Below, in pieces: positions 53,547 to 64,000 of a stretch of DNA of 64,000 nt. The position numbers and the translations under genes are program-made. Each line of letters opens with the position of its first letter. The first letter of the stretch is position 1. The notes beneath the pieces are model-generated. The model had not been told where the DNA came from, made no database searches, and saw only the letters and a program-made list of their open reading frames with translations. The DNA comes from Formicarius rufipectus. Taxonomy: Eukaryota > Chordata > Aves > Passeriformes > Formicariidae. Location of the stretch: NCBI GenBank assembly GCA_013399695.1, contig VXAU01003156.1:1934219-1998218 (forward strand), in the 5' to 3' direction.

Positions 53547-53908
53547 GGCTCTGAGCCGGCTGCTGCCCTGCACAAGAGGTGGCTCTGAGCCGGCTGCTGC
53601 CCTGCACGGGAGGCGGCTCTGAGCCGGCTGCTGCCCTGCACAAGAGGCGGCTCTGAGCCGGCTGCTGCCCTGCACAAGATGTGGCTCTGAGCCGGCTGCT
53701 GCCCTGCACAAGAGGTGGCTCTGAGCCGGCTGCTGCCCTGCACAAGAGGTGGCTCTGAGCCGGCTGCTGCCCTGCACGGGAGGTGGCTCTGAGCCGGCTG
53801 CTGCCCTGCACAAGAGGCGGCTGTGAGCCGGCTGCTGCCCTGCACAAGAGGTGGCTCCGAGCCGGCTGCTGCCCTGCACGGGAGGCGGCTCTGAGCCGGC
53901 TGCTGCCC
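53547..53908. repeat. GC-rich minisatellite, 34-bp unit, about 10.6 copies
   Basis: Successive units begin with GGCTCTGAGCC at 53547, 53581, 53615, 53649, 53683, 53717, 53751, 53785, 53819 and 53853, and a partial unit begins at 53887. Units differ mainly at one site (CACAAGA versus CACGGGA) and in GGCGG versus GGTGG. Each unit contains the 8-base palindrome AGCCGGCT. The unit has no stop codon in any minus-strand frame. Because 34 is not a multiple of three, all three minus frames stay open through the array and the encoded pattern repeats every 34 residues. On the plus strand the TGA in CTCTGAGCC closes one frame per unit. Confidence 0.95.
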
Positions 53909-54582
53909 CTCTCATCCCGGCGCCCCCACCTCTGGGCTTCACCGGGGAGACTCGTGTGGCAAACGAGCCCTGCGGCAGCCGCGCTACTGCCTGGAGCCAG
54001 TCTGGGCGAGCAGCGCAAAGCATTCGCTGCCAAAGTTTGCTGTCTGTTGTGGGTTTTGTTTTTTGCCTCGGCTTCACCTATTGTTTTTATTTACACATTC
54101 CGTGGCTGATGGTGTGGCCAGGCTCCTTCCTGCTCACAGCCATCATCCCCCTCTGCGCGGCCAGAGCATTTTCCTGTTGCATCCAGTTACGACATTGCAA
54201 CTAGAGGCTTGCGGTGGCCCATGTGGCGGCCGGGAAGTGGGGAAGACCCACTCCTATTCCCACGCACCTTTTCTCCTTATTATTAATGTTGCTGTTCCAA
54301 AAGGGGAATAGGAATCTTAACCCGCGAGGAGTGGCCGAGCCCCGCGTTTCGGGATTCATTTTCCGGCGCCGCATAAAGCCTGCCCCTGGAGGAGTGCTCC
54401 GGAGAGCCGCAGCGGGGGCTGCGGGACCGGCGGTTCCAGCGGGGGCCGGGGGAGCTGCGGGCGGGCCCGCGGAGCCTGAGTCGAGCCGAGCAGAGCCGGA
54501 GCCGCGGGCGGTGCGGGGCGGTGCGGGACACGGCGCTGTGCATGCCGGGCGCGGGCAGGAAGCGCTTCGCCAGCCGAGCCGA

Positions 54583-54935
54583 NNNNNNNNNNNNNNNNNN
54601 NNNNNNNNNNNNNNNNNNNNNNNNNNNNNNNNNNNNNNNNNNNNNNNNNNNNNNNNNNNNNNNNNNNNNNNNNNNNNNNNNNNNNNNNNNNNNNNNNNNN
54701 NNNNNNNNNNNNNNNNNNNNNNNNNNNNNNNNNNNNNNNNNNNNNNNNNNNNNNNNNNNNNNNNNNNNNNNNNNNNNNNNNNNNNNNNNNNNNNNNNNNN
54801 NNNNNNNNNNNNNNNNNNNNNNNNNNNNNNNNNNNNNNNNNNNNNNNNNNNNNNNNNNNNNNNNNNNNNNNNNNNNNNNNNNNNNNNNNNNNNNNNNNNN
54901 NNNNNNNNNNNNNNNNNNNNNNNNNNNNNNNNNNN
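54583..54935. other. Assembly gap of 353 N
   Basis: The sequence is undetermined here. Both flanks are very GC-rich: CAGCCGAGCCGA before and CGGCGGCAGGCGG after. The likely cause is sequencing dropout in the GC-rich 5' UTR and core promoter of HS6ST1. Any reading frame drawn across it is an artefact. Confidence 0.99.
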
Positions 54936-55013
54936 CGGCGGCAGGCGGCTGGCACGGACGCCGGAGCTCCGCCGCCACCGCCGCCGTCTGCCCAGCGCCG
55001 GCAGCCCCGGGAG

Positions 55014-55052
55014 ATGGTGACACATGAAGCGTGCGGGAAGGACCATGGTTGA
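55014..55052 (+). CDS. Upstream ORF overlapping both HS6ST1 start codons
   Basis: A 12-codon ORF starts at ATG 55014 and stops at TGA 55050-55052. It is in a different frame from HS6ST1. Its start has G at -3 and G at +4, a favourable Kozak context. The first HS6ST1 ATG (55024) has C at -3 and A at +4, which is poor, and the second (55045) has A at -3 and G at +4, which is strong. The uORF stop lies within five bases of the second ATG, a geometry that would suit termination and re-initiation at Met8. Whether the transcript includes this ATG depends on the unknown transcription start, which may lie in the sequence gap. The translated product itself is unlikely to be functional. Confidence 0.5.
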   Translation: MVTHEACGKDHG

Positions 55053-55541
55053 GAGGACCAGCAAGTTCTTGCTGATCGTGGCCGTGTCGGTGTGCTTCAT
55101 GCTGATCCTGTACCAGTACGTGGGGCCGGGGCTGACCCTGGGTTCCCCCAGCGGCCGCTCCTACTCGGAGGAGCTGGACCTCTTTCCCACGCCGGACCCT
55201 CACTACGTGAAGAAGTACTACTTCCCCGTGCGGGAGCTGGAGCGGGAGCTCGCCTTCGACATGAAGGGCGAGGACGTGATCGTCTTCCTGCACATTCAGA
55301 AGACGGGCGGCACCACCTTCGGCCGCCACCTGGTGCAAAACGTGCGGCTGGAGGTGCCCTGCGACTGCCGGCCCGGGCAGAAGAAGTGCACCTGCTACCG
55401 CCCGAACCGCCGGGAGACCTGGCTGTTCTCCCGCTTCTCCACGGGCTGGAGCTGCGGGCTGCACGCCGACTGGACCGAGCTCACCAACTGCGTGCCCGGC
55501 GTGCTGGACCGCCGGGAGAGCGCGGCCGCCAAGGCGCCCAG
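55024..55541 (+). CDS. HS6ST1: Heparan-sulfate 6-O-sulfotransferase 1, exon 1 (partial CDS)
   Basis: This exon encodes the N-terminal 172 residues plus two bases of the next codon of a Golgi type II membrane enzyme. The enzyme transfers sulfate from PAPS to the 6-O position of glucosamine in heparan sulfate. Seen directly: a short basic cytosolic tail, a membrane segment at about residues 15-34, a stem, then the 5'-phosphosulfate-binding loop HIQKTGGTTF at residues 90-99, a Cys cluster (C113, C115, C122, C124), and CGLHADW at 144-150. From family knowledge, K93 in the loop and H147 align with the catalytic lysine and histidine of zebrafish 6-OST-3. The wording is near identical to vertebrate HS6ST1, including DLFPTPDPHY and YYFPVRELER, rather than HS6ST2 or HS6ST3. 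An in-frame TGA at 55018-55020 rules out a start further upstream. Translation can begin at 55024 (weak context) or 55045 (strong context, beginning MVERTSK). The exon ends at CAG|GTACAT in phase 2. Vertebrate HS6ST1 is about 400 residues in two coding exons, so the C-terminal half is outside the window. Confidence 0.95.
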
Positions 55542-55547
55542 GTACAT
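55542..55547 (+). other. HS6ST1: Splice donor of HS6ST1 exon 1
   Basis: The exon-intron junction reads CAG|GTACAT. It falls at the position where vertebrate HS6ST1 proteins pass from the LDRR...PR segment to the KFYYITLL segment. The frame is left in phase 2. The bases beyond +2 fit the GTRAGT consensus only in part. Confidence 0.85.
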
Positions 55548-58500
55548 TCGCCCTTCCCCGCCCACCCCGCTCATTCTCCTCCCGGGTCCCCGCGTCCTGC
55601 CCCGAGCGTCTCCTCTCCCCCTTCGCCTGCCCTCCCCACCCGGCCTCCTCCGGGCTGTGCCGCGCACCTTCCCCTCTGCAGACCCGCTCCAATTCCCTGC
55701 TCTCTCCCTCCTCCCAGGTGCCCGGTGCGCTGCACCCTCGAGCGCGTCGTCTGCTGCTCTGGCAGCCGCTGGGAGCCCTTGAACAAGGCCGTGCGTTTGT
55801 GCCACTTGCTCTCCGTCTTGAAAACATTCTGTCTTCACCTCAGACATCACTTGCTACCTTTTAAGTGCCCTTTACGCCATACCTTAGCCTCGAGCCCGTC
55901 TTTGCAGTCAGCTCTGCCGTAACATCTGCATCCCTTTTCCTCCAGCTGAAATTGTTCTCCTGTGCAACCGAGGAGGGGCACACCAGTCCTCATCCTTACC
56001 TCCTTGGTTTACTCCTTCAGCCTGCCTGATAGTTTTTTGCACATTGGAGAAAACGTTCCTTAAACACCCTTTCTTATGTTCCTTTATCTTGATGGGAGAC
56101 CTGAGGCGAAGTCTTTTGGAGAAAAGAGTTACCTCGTCCATGTTCCCCGAGTCTCCTTCCTAAGTGCCCCAGGAGAGGGGGAGAGCCATCCCAAAGCACC
56201 CACTGTGTTTCTGCCCTCTAAGCACATCGTTTCTCTGCCTTGGTCTCTTCATGAATTATAAGCTTCAGAGGAATTTTCATTTTGAAGTACTCTAGTAAAG
56301 ACAGTGGCTTATATTTAGATCTCCAAAAGATTGTTCTTTTAGCTCAATACACTGTTGTAATATTTCATTTCACAAGACAGTTTGGTTTTTTTTATATTAT
56401 CACTATTCTTTAACAGCATGCACACTTTCTTTGATGTATTAGTGGTTTCATTACAGCACTTTGTAATCTGCTTGCCTTAAAGTTTCTTTCTTAAAGGTGC
56501 CCAAGATCTTGTGCTAATATTTGCTTATGCCATATGATTTATTTATATGCATATTCTTAATAGCGTATATAATCCCTTTAATGAAAAGTGGCCTTTAAGA
56601 AAGTGTGTTTTGGCATCCTAACCGTGTTTCTCTGCATTTTTAAAAAGTAATTTTTACCGATTTCTCTTTCGTTAGAGCTCTGTGCCGTCGCTGGGCTTCT
56701 TTATTGTCTGTGTCACGATTACTGCTGTTTGCAGCCCGTTCTAGTGTTAGTCATCCCTGTCTGCTCAGGCTGCTGTCACGCTGCCTGACCCAGTGGCAGC
56801 AAACGCAAATATATAACCAAAGCACTGAGTATCCAGGCTTTCCTATGCTTGGAAACACCTACAAGTGAAATATCCTCTGCCCATCTAGTTGCTGTTGAGA
56901 TTTTAGCCAAGTATTGTAAGGAAAAATGCACCAAGTTCAAATCTGAGTTTAAAAAGGAACAGAAATTAACCCGTTTAGTGAACCTTGACACTTGGCTAGC
57001 AAACCATTAACCTTATGTAAAAACCCGTGTGGTTTTATGAGTTGTTCCAGAGCCTTGTGTGCTTCCGTTGGCAGTTTTTGTATTCAGATCCATTATGCGT
57101 TCCGGATTCAACTTTCTCATCCTATTCAGGCGCTGCTTTGTTTTGTAGAGGTACCTGGGAAAGGGACACTTAAGGTTGTGAGGCAGCACTTAAATGCCGT
57201 ACTGCATCTCACAGGAGGCTGAGAACTAGAAACCTATTGCTTCATCTCACGTGGTTGTAGAAAACATTTTCCTTGCCATTTGTTTTGAAACATCAGAAAC
57301 TGTATACTTCTGCATACTTCTTCATTGCCTTGATTTTTGATGTGCAGGACAAATCATTAATCCTGCCCCTTTCCCTCATGATTCCACATATCCAGAAATT
57401 GTTCTGCTTAATGTGGTCTCTTGTCTTCCTTTAAATCTAAGTTCGGACTTCATTTCCAGCGGTGCAGGACCTGTGATGTAGAAGCTTTAGATAATCTGGT
57501 CTGTTAAACTAAAACCAGAATTTACTGTTCATTGTATCCTGGGGATGGTTTTGGTGCAAGAAGCAGCTGCAGGTTATTTTAATCATACTGTCCTACGAGC
57601 CTGCTTCTTTGTGCTGCAGTCCAGTTCAGTTGACACCTTCTCCAAACTGTGATTTATTTCATGCCTAAGAAACTTGGGAATAAGAGACAGACAGTGCTTG
57701 TTTAAAATAAAAATTTGGTGGATTTTCTTTGTTAGAATATGGATAGTCTTGTATTATGTCTGTTACAGTAAGAGCAATATCACTTTATTTGTCCACTGTG
57801 AGTGTTAGATCTCTTATGTTGATACAGGACATGTTTTTATGTAAGGTATATACTAGACAGGCTACTGTTTTATAATGGCACTGAGCTGTAAAAATCTCTC
57901 TCTTTCAAAGGACATAAAAAAAGAAAAAGCATTATCAAACAGCTATTTTGGCAAAGTTCTCTCAGATTCTAATCCAGTCTGGATTTGGAGTACAGTCTTC
58001 GAATTCAGTTTTTAAAGCTAACATGCCTTCTGCATTTTTTAATAATACAAAATTTAAACCTTTGTTCTTCCAATTATATGTTTGTCCCCCAAAACAGAAC
58101 AACTGACTTGTGATTACAAAGGAATCTGCCTTCTCGTGAATGTTGGAAAGCATGAAGGTCATTCAGTGTTGCCCACATGCACAAATCATGAGGTTCAGGC
58201 TGTTCCCTTTGTAAGGAATGCAGTTAGTGCCCTGTTGCACTACATTCCATAACCTGGACATGGAACATAAATTTACCATGCAGTTGCTCCCTTTATTGTT
58301 CTGCTGTTCTGTGTTAGACTTAATGATTAGGAGCCCTGGATTGCCAAAGAGTGTATTTTTTCCCTTCCTCTTCTTTCAGTCTGTCTTCTGCATTGATACA
58401 CTATGAGTTAGAGATGGCTGGTTTAGTTCTAATGGGTCAGCACTCCGTAAAAAAATCCAAACTACTTGTTCTCACTCCCCTCCCATCCCCTCCTGGTGAC

Positions 58501-61500
58501 TTTCCTGGTTTGTATTCGAAAGACTTCTGGACAGGCACTTCTTGAAACAATGTTATGTTTTATACACAGCCAGTAAAAGAAAAAAGATTGATTTGTTTGG
58601 GGGTTGTAAATGTGGGACTCCAAGGAACTCTGAAGCTGGCTGTGTTTATCAGTTAAGTCACTTGGCTGCAGTTCTCTTCATGGTTTTTGTAGAGGGCAAA
58701 TTCCAGGATTTTGGGAATGGAAGCCTATTTATTCCTTGTGCTGTTAGGCATACATAACTGCAGGAAAATACTTTTTTAATTTTTTTTTTAAAGAGCAGCA
58801 ATAGTAGGATGTGTGCCTTGAGTCATCGTGCTGGTATTTCAGACAGTGGAGACTATGCAGCTTCTGTGAACTGCTCCCTGCAGTGTTTCACCTAGAACTT
58901 GAAAGATCAAATCTCTTCAGTTGATTCTGAACAAAAAGAAGTCAAGCTCATTTCTTTAATTTGACTTCCAGGATGAGAAGAATCTCTGAAGTGCCCCACT
59001 GGTGATTTGTCTGTGCCCTCAGTCACAGGACAAGGTTCCCTTGTTGGCCCACCAGCGTCTTGGTGGCTCCTGCTGCTGCCGTGCTCTCCTCGCGAGCAGA
59101 GTTGTCCTTGCAGGACACTTCGTGCCTGAGCTTGGCTCGAATGTAACGTGCAGCAGAAACAATGAAACAAAGAAATGACACCGAAGGAACTCTGCCTGTT
59201 TCCTCTGCTACCTCTTCTCAAAAACAAAACAAAACAAACAAACAAAAACAAAAAAAAAACCCAAACAAACAAACAAACAAAAAAAACCCCCAAACACAAA
59301 ACCCAACCCTGCAAAGAAACCTTGGAGAAGCCGGGCTTTGTTGCTGTTCCGCTGGTTTCCACTGGAAACAGGGACATCCAAGCTGGCACTTTGCTGGATA
59401 CACGTTGTTCACGTGGAAAGGATTTGGAGGCAAACCAGCCCCTTTCAAGCTGAGTTTCTGCCTGTTGCTGGGGCTCTGTGCTCCCCTGGCTCACACTCAA
59501 GCTCTGCCTTCTCCCAGGCTGTGTCCAGCACAGGTGGGTTCGCTGTCTCTGAGGAGCTGCCCCAAGGTGTCTGCCCAGCCTTGGCTTTGGGCTCGTGTCT
59601 CTGTGCTGGTCTGTGGCAGAAGTTTGGCTCATCTAAGTTCACCTGGGAGCAGAAGGGATGAAGCTGTGTGTGTGCTTGCAAGTTCTGTGTTCTTTCCTCA
59701 AGGTTTCGTACACTCTAGGAAGAAAAAAATTTGTAATTCACATGGTTTTATGTAAGATATCCGTGGCAGGTTAGTAAAATCTGCAGTTGAAGCAGTTCAG
59801 CCCAAGTTCCAGAACCTCTGATTAGCTATTTACAGCTTATGTTTTCGGTGGAGTTTCTTTAAAAGAAACAATTAACAGGGCTCAGCAGTTTGTTAATTTG
59901 ATTTTTCTGAAGTGTGAACTTTCACAGCTTCCAACCACATATCTGTCCCTTTGCAGGGATCTGTTCTCGATGAGGTTTTTATTATATGTGTGCTTAGGAG
60001 CTGCGGAGACACATTGTCAAGAGACCAACTGTTTGAGAATGAGAAGCTTTACCAGATCGTTTTTATAATATTAGCACTTTTTAGAAGCTTGGGCTTGTCA
60101 TTCTCTGTGGATGTGTGTGTGTTGGAGGTTCAGAAATACCTGTCTGCAGGGTGCAAGGGGCATTTTTTCCACTCACCAGTTAATTCAGACTAGTTTCTCT
60201 CAAGGACTGGGGGAGAAATGTCAATATAAAGCTATTTTCAGTAGCCTGGTTCATCTCTCAAACTTCTAGCATGTGGAGTATTTTAAGGCCTATTAGTCTG
60301 ATAGGAAACATTTTGCACCTGGTTGGTGCTGCCCCATAAAGCCAGACTGATCTTTCACAGCTAAACAATTCCAAAGGGCCAGATAGTTTTGTAATGAAAA
60401 TCTTTAAATTTGACGTTATTTCCAAAAGCAGCTGAAAGTTGGAACTCCTCAAATAGCTGCCTTAGGTTTGAGGTATTGCATTTCTCTGAGCTGAAGACTT
60501 TTGGGTGGTATGCCAGGTTTAATTACTCTGACTTTCTTTTTGTTGCCAAAGCAAAAGGATGTGTGTGTTCCTGGGTATGTCCCTGCCTGAGTGTGTACTT
60601 AGACTGTCCTGATTTTTTCAGAACTCTGCATTTGGCTGCTTTTCATTAATCTTTAAACACAAGTTGTATCATAACATAGTAATTTTTTTTTCCTTGCTTA
60701 GAAGTCTGCAAACACTTTTTTACCTAGACCTCAGATTTTGCCTTTTTGCCCTTATCATTTCCCACTCTATAATGAGAAGTGCTCAGTATTTTGAGTAAAA
60801 CCTCAGATAATCACCCAAACCCAACAATTCAGGAATAATAACATTCAAACCAGCTCTTATAAAGCAATTAATAACTGACCTGGCTGCTTTGCTATGTGAT
60901 CCCAGCACAAGGAGAGCCTTTAAGGAATGCTCCACTGTAGATGCACTGCTGATGGATCCCCTCACAGCAATGCAATCAAAGTTTTTTTTGAGGTTTAATT
61001 ACTTGGAGATTACAATTTGTAGCATTTTGTGTGAAACATCTTGGCCAAAGCAATGCTGTGCCCAGTTTTCCAGGCTCCGCTGAAGGGTCCTGTGCTGTCA
61101 GTGTGAAGTGCCAGACAGGTCCTGTTCTCTAACACTCCCTCAGCAATCCAGACTGATGTATCTTCAGCAGTGCCACCTTGTCAGCTTTAGGTTGCATCTT
61201 TAAAGAAATCTGTGATGGAGGGAGGGAATTGGGAGTTCATTAGTCCTGTAGGGGCTCTGAGAATGTGAGACCTGCAGGTGTGGATTTGCTGCTGCCTCTC
61301 ACCTGGGCTGGCTGGGTCAGCATGCTGAGGCCTGTGCCCTGCAGGAACCCGTGAAAGTCTGCACGTGGATATTAGAAAATGAGCTGGGCAAGGTCATATT
61401 GCCTCTTGAGAAAGCTCTGCTAGAGAAGATTATGTTATAACTGGAGATCATTATGATACTGCCCTCCCCCTGGGCCATCTGTTCCTTCTGGGAAGCAGAA

Positions 61501-64000
61501 ATGAGCCTCCTCTTGTGGCCTCTTCCCTCCTTGATTCGAGCTGTGAGACTTGGTGGGTCTGTCCAGCACTCAAGCAGAAGCTTTTGGCTGCCTGCTGCAG
61601 AAATTGGAGGAGTGTAACCCAGAACCTGATTTCTAGAAAGCAATTCAGGCTATGCAGGCCTGGAGTTACTTAAGAAAGCCTCCCTCTGAGTTCATTTCGT
61701 GGGGAATTGTTTGTATATATATATTTGTATTATTTGTATGCAAAGCCCAGGCTTGTGACTGCAGCAGAGCCCCTGGGGAGTGCCAACCAGCAGGCTCCTG
61801 TCCCACGTGTTAGTGGGACAGGAACAGGCAGAGCCACGGGAGAACCAGGATGAGGAGCAGTCAAAAGGGGTTGGGGCTGTGGCATCTGAGTTCCTGTAAT
61901 GAGAGAGCACACCTGATTTTAAATGTGCTTAGAAATATCTGTCTTATCAACCCTGTCACACACACTCAGAGTCTCTCTGCTACACACCCTGCTGTGTTTT
62001 TTACCAGTTGTGGCTTTTGTGCATCTTGGAAAGTTGGAAAGCACCAATTGCCTTCAGTCAGAACCCAAATCGTTGCTGTGTCTCTCTGTTTTAAATTTCC
62101 AGTTATTTGGTGGCAGATTTGTGGTAGTAATGCTTTCAATGGGTGATATTTTGCCAGTGAACACGTGGGCTTGTGCTTGCTTTAGAAAGCCAAAGTGGCA
62201 TGGTCTAACTCCACAAAGCTTTGCTTATGCTGGTATTTCCACAAAGTATTAGAGAGATAGGATTGACTGAAAATGTGCTTTGTCAAGCAAAGATGAAGCA
62301 TGGTCTTTAATTCCTAATAATCACAATTGTGACAGCTGCCAAGTCGTGGTTTTTTGAGGGACTCTCGCTTGATGTGTGTGGAAGGAAATGATACACATGA
62401 GAAGCAAATATCTTTGAAAACTAAGATGTTAATGTGTTTAGAGAGGAAATGAAGTACAAGAGGAACACAGAGCTGAAGTAGCCCATTACAAATCCACTTG
62501 TTTTTCAAATGGCAGGTGGCCTTAAACGCAAACAAAAAAAAACCCCTTCTTTTTCTGAAGGAGTTGAAGTAGAAGGTTAAGGAAAACATCCCCACTGGCG
62601 TTAGATGCAAGGTGACACAGTTTCTGTAATCGCTGTTTGATGTGGTTTTGTTCCCCTTTCTATTTCTGTAACAGAGTTTTCTGCTGGAAATCCAGACCTG
62701 AGAATCTCTTTGAAGAGTCCTTTGGAGATTATTGTCACAAAGACACGAAGAGCCTTAAACACCTCTGTGCTGTAGCATGTCAAGTTTGAGATCTGAGGAT
62801 GCTTCAGATAGTCTGTGTGTTGCTGCCAAAGGAGGAGCTGTTTCCCAGTGCATGTCTCTGGGAGTCTGAGATATCTCCTGAGTGGAAAAAGTGTTTTCAG
62901 GAAAGGTCCATGCAGCAGAGGTGATCAGATGAAAAGCACATCATATACTTCACAGGGTTCAGTTGATTCTACTTTTATTAGGTGGTGTCCATCCATGTCA
63001 TTTCTGTGCTTAGCCTCAGAATTACAACACTCTGCACTGGATGGATTTCATCCCTCCAAGCTGAAGAGTGGGACTAAGGGTATTACATATCCTGGGCTGT
63101 GTCTGTTCCAGGGATGCATCCAGTAAGGATTAGGAAGCTCCTGCTGTTCCCTTCCAGCTGTAACCTGAATTTCTGAGCAGTACTGGTTATATTGCTCTTT
63201 CACCTGAGTGTCTCAAAGCCTCTTACAGATTTGTAGTGAATAGCACCTGGTGTTAGAGTCACTTCAGACTTCAGGTCTGTGACTTCATTCCAACGTCTGA
63301 CTCTTAAGGGGTCTGTCTTGAAGCTGGCTTTAACCATAAATCTCAGATTTACATGTCAGTATACAGACCTTTCCTGCCCACTCACTTTGGCTCTTTCAGA
63401 AGCAACTGGTTTTTAGCCTGTTATTACTGCTTTGCTCTGTTCTTCCCTTCCTTCCACCCTATTAATGGTAAATTCTACATTATAGCTCACCTATGTTTTT
63501 ATAGAGGAAATATTTCCCAATTTCCTGCCAATTTAAACAAGAAAACAGTTATTTGCAATTAACTTTTTATGGTCTGGCTCTGAGTTTTACTTCATAACTA
63601 ATCTCCAGCCTATTAAGCAGAGATCCTTTGATTACACCTCACTGCAGATTGAAATACTGTCATTGTTTTTATGGAGCTCTTCTATGTGAGGGGGAAACCT
63701 CAGCTTCCTGAGCACCTTTGCATTTTTGTTTTTAAAACAGACCAAATTTCCTTTTGCTTAATGTCAATCTTGAAGTACTAACAAGACAATTTAAGATTTT
63801 CTATCCAAATAGCATTGCTTAGAGTTTTGAAATACCTGGTGACTTTCCACTGTCTAATTTCAGATATACTGAAAGGGACCTTGTGTGCTAAAGACATAAA
63901 AGTGCTTCTGCTTACACATATTGGAGTTACTCTACATTTTAGCCTTAGTTCTTGTGTTAATTAGACATACAGATGTATAAGGTACCTGATTACAGCAAAA
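55548..64000 (+). other. HS6ST1: 5' part of HS6ST1 intron 1
   Basis: The sequence is AT-rich non-coding DNA after the first 200 GC-rich bases. I looked for the exon 2 landmarks of the family, such as the YYITLLRDPVSRY segment that carries the 3'-phosphate-binding site, and did not find them. The intron therefore continues past the window end. The only clear internal feature is an A/C-rich tract near 59.2 kb. The open frames scattered through this interval are short, lack homology that I recognise, and look like chance. Confidence 0.8.
59220..59310. repeat. A/C-rich simple tract in HS6ST1 intron 1
   Basis: Ninety-one bases contain only A and C, built from CAAA, AAAAC and CCAAA units. The composition is the same as the tract at 20.2 kb and on the same strand. 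It may be a degenerate A-rich tail or a simple repeat expansion. Confidence 0.95.

Larger units (their letters stand above)
53090..55760. promoter_or_regulatory. HS6ST1: CpG island and promoter region of HS6ST1
   Basis: GC content and CpG density rise sharply from about 53,090 and fall again after about 55,760, in contrast with the AT-rich flanks. The island covers a CR1 3' end, the 34-bp minisatellite, the upstream flank and exon 1. GC boxes of the GGGGCGG type are visible near 54,518. A GGAAGTG core that would suit ETS factors lies at about 54,233. No convincing TATA box is placed relative to a known start. The transcription start cannot be fixed because a run of N interrupts the core region. 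CpG-island promoters of this kind usually start at several sites. Confidence 0.75.

Noticed and set aside
53086..54033. 315-codon minus-strand frame with a 34-residue repeat pattern
   Set aside because: It is produced by the stop-free 34-bp minisatellite plus a CR1 remnant. The two other minus frames are equally open, so there is no preferred frame as a real gene would show.
54283..55827. 514-codon minus-strand frame opposite HS6ST1 exon 1
   Set aside because: It crosses the N run, where stops cannot be seen, and lies antisense to a clear exon. High GC content explains the lack of stops.
58907..59632. 241-codon minus-strand frame in intron 1
   Set aside because: It includes the A/C tract in reverse, lies antisense to the host transcript, and shows no domain. 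The plus strand over the same interval also carries long open frames.
1..64000. CRISPR arrays, bacterial operons, phage or plasmid systems
   Set aside because: The window is vertebrate nuclear DNA, shown by a spliced HS6ST1 exon and CR1 elements. No regularly spaced repeat array with unique spacers is present; the only long array is the head-to-tail minisatellite.

Overview
The window looks like a piece of a bird nuclear genome. The evidence is the CR1-type LINE fragments with typical avian 3' ends, a low density of interspersed repeats, no mammalian-type SINEs, AT-rich non-coding DNA broken by short CpG-rich islands, and a vertebrate heparan-sulfate 6-O-sulfotransferase exon. I cannot assign the species. 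The ranking of the sequence as avian rests on repeat signatures that I recognised by eye.

Layout. Bases 1 to about 53,000 are gene-poor. I recognise no protein-coding exon, rRNA or tRNA there. This stretch holds two local direct duplications (about 2.06/4.02 kb and 42.6/43.6 kb), one probable retroviral LTR remnant (about 6.56-7.04 kb), three CR1 fragments (26.6, 40.3 and 48.75 kb), an A/C-rich tract (20.2 kb), a compound CA/CGCA microsatellite (49.8 kb), an AT palindrome cluster (24.15 kb), and an isolated CpG-rich element with a candidate CTCF site (25.0-25.4 kb).

Bases 53,090-55,760 form a CpG island. In order it contains a fourth CR1 3' end, a 34-bp GC-rich minisatellite of about 10.6 copies, a GC-rich promoter region broken by a 353-base run of N, and exon 1 of HS6ST1 on the plus strand. 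The HS6ST1 reading frame begins at 55,024 or 55,045 and runs to a GT splice donor at 55,542. The exon encodes the membrane anchor, the PAPS-binding loop and the predicted catalytic histidine. The remainder of the enzyme lies in a downstream exon outside the window. Bases 55,542-64,000 are the 5' part of intron 1.

The window therefore describes one gene's start and its upstream flank; there is no operon-like cooperation between genes. The most informative points are the start-codon architecture of HS6ST1 (a well-placed overlapping uORF and two in-frame AUGs of unequal strength), the frame-cycling minisatellite upstream of its promoter, and the isolated CpG/CTCF-like element 30 kb upstream. I did not find a convincing new protein-based system.
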